From Nitrospira sp. (lineage in GTDB: Bacteria > Nitrospirota > Nitrospiria > Nitrospirales > Nitrospiraceae), in NCBI GenBank assembly GCA_025935475.1, contig JAICVE010000170.1:1-6348 (forward strand): DNA of 6,348 nucleotides. The letters are read 5' to 3'. Shown here in pieces: positions 5,812 to 6,348 of the stretch. The stretch's first letter is position 1. Every line of letters begins with the position of its first letter. The translations under genes were made by a program, and so were the position numbers. Under the pieces are notes generated by a model, which was not told the DNA's origin, searched no databases, and saw only the letters and a program-made list of their open reading frames with translations.

Positions 5812-6348
5812 ATGCAACAGGCGCTGGACTTTCTCCTCCATCATATCGAGATCGTGCTGTTCCTGACCGTCCTCGCCGAGCAGATCGGCGTTCCCATTCC
5901 GGCCATTCCGTTACTGCTGGGCGCGGGAGCCGTCGCAGGCGATGGACAGGCGAGCCTGATCGTCCTCACCGCGCTCTCCGTCGCCGCATGCCTGCTCGGC
6001 GATATGGTGTGGTTTGAGCTCGGGCGTCATCGGGGGCGACAAACGCTCACCCTGTTGTGCAGAATTGCGCTTGAGCCCGACGCCTGTGTCAGACGCACGG
6101 AGAACTTCTTCCTGATCCATGGGATCCGAGCGCTGATCCTCGCCAAGTTCATCCCCGGATTGAGCACGCTCGCGCCGGCATTGGCCGGTCTCTTCAAAAT
6201 CTCGATCGGACGATTCTTGCTGTTCAATGGCGCCGGCGCGCTCCTTTGGAGCTTTTGCTTCCTGCTCCTCGGCTATGTGTTCAGCGATCAGATCGGCTAT
6301 GTGGCCGAACAAGCGGTGCAATTTGGAAAGACTGCGACGACGATCATC
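5812..6348 (+). CDS. DedA family (SNARE-associated) membrane protein, C-terminus cut by window edge
   Basis: Integral inner-membrane protein of the DedA/VTT superfamily, whose members are linked to lipid (undecaprenyl phosphate or phospholipid) flipping and envelope stress. 179 codons are open to the end of the window. Family marks: EQIGVPIPAIPLLLGAGA (23-40), with the conserved Glu and Pro-rich re-entrant loop; GDMVWFELGRHRGR (63-76); and AKFIPGLSTLAPALAGLF (111-128), the FxPG...AG signature whose usual Arg is here Leu117. The helix at about 135-156 has the conserved Trp146. The LCRIALEPDACVRRTENFF segment matches the DedA subgroup that often carries a C-terminal rhodanese domain, so such a fusion may lie past the right edge (inference). 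The ATG at 5812 is the only start: an in-frame TAG stands at 5797-5799, and the ribosome binding site is weak (GGA about 9 bases upstream). Confidence 0.93.
   Translation, partial: MQQALDFLLHHIEIVLFLTVLAEQIGVPIPAIPLLLGAGAVAGDGQASLIVLTALSVAACLLGDMVWFELGRHRGRQTLTLLCRIALEPDACVRRTENFFLIHGIRALILAKFIPGLSTLAPALAGLFKISIGRFLLFNGAGALLWSFCFLLLGYVFSDQIGYVAEQAVQFGKTATTII

Noticed and set aside
5911..6321. Minus-strand open frame opposite the DedA gene
   Set aside because: Antisense shadow; the plus strand encodes a DedA protein with conserved motifs.

Overview
The window looks like chromosomal DNA of a diderm, moderately GC-rich bacterium. It carries an RND tripartite efflux pump with a lipoprotein adaptor, a zinc alcohol dehydrogenase, a DedA-type membrane protein, and AGGAGG-type ribosome binding sites. 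The protein flavours (RND pump with its adaptor, DsbA-like fragment, DedA of the type often fused to rhodanese) remind me of Nitrospira or a related Nitrospirota lineage. That is an impression from memory, not a demonstrated placement.

Left part, all on the minus strand. An alcohol dehydrogenase (3847-4863) is followed after a 103-bp gap by a periplasmic adaptor lipoprotein (2538-3743). The adaptor overlaps by 4 bp (ATGA) the RND inner-membrane transporter, which starts at 2541 and runs off the left edge of the window after 847 codons. Adaptor and transporter are clearly one translationally coupled operon. The outer-membrane channel is not in view and may lie beyond the left edge. The dehydrogenase may or may not share the transcript.

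Middle. A 406-bp gap (4864-5269) separates the leftward dehydrogenase from rightward genes. It holds a perfect 7-bp inverted repeat around a TT centre (5005-5020), a good operator candidate, and a smaller hairpin.

Right part, all on the plus strand. There is a 53-residue single-span membrane protein with a His/Arg-rich tail (5270-5431). Next is a 91-residue ORF that is the C-terminal half of a DsbA/thioredoxin-fold protein without its CxxC motif and with an N-terminus that looks foreign (5475-5750). Last is the first 179 codons of a DedA-family membrane protein that continues past the right edge (5812-6348).

Nothing here is clearly a new multi-gene system. The points most worth a second look are the chimeric DsbA-like remnant, the (Gly-Gln)4 microsatellite inside the RND pump, the palindrome in the divergent intergenic region, and the unassigned small membrane protein. 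There is no tRNA, rRNA, CRISPR array or insertion sequence that I can see.
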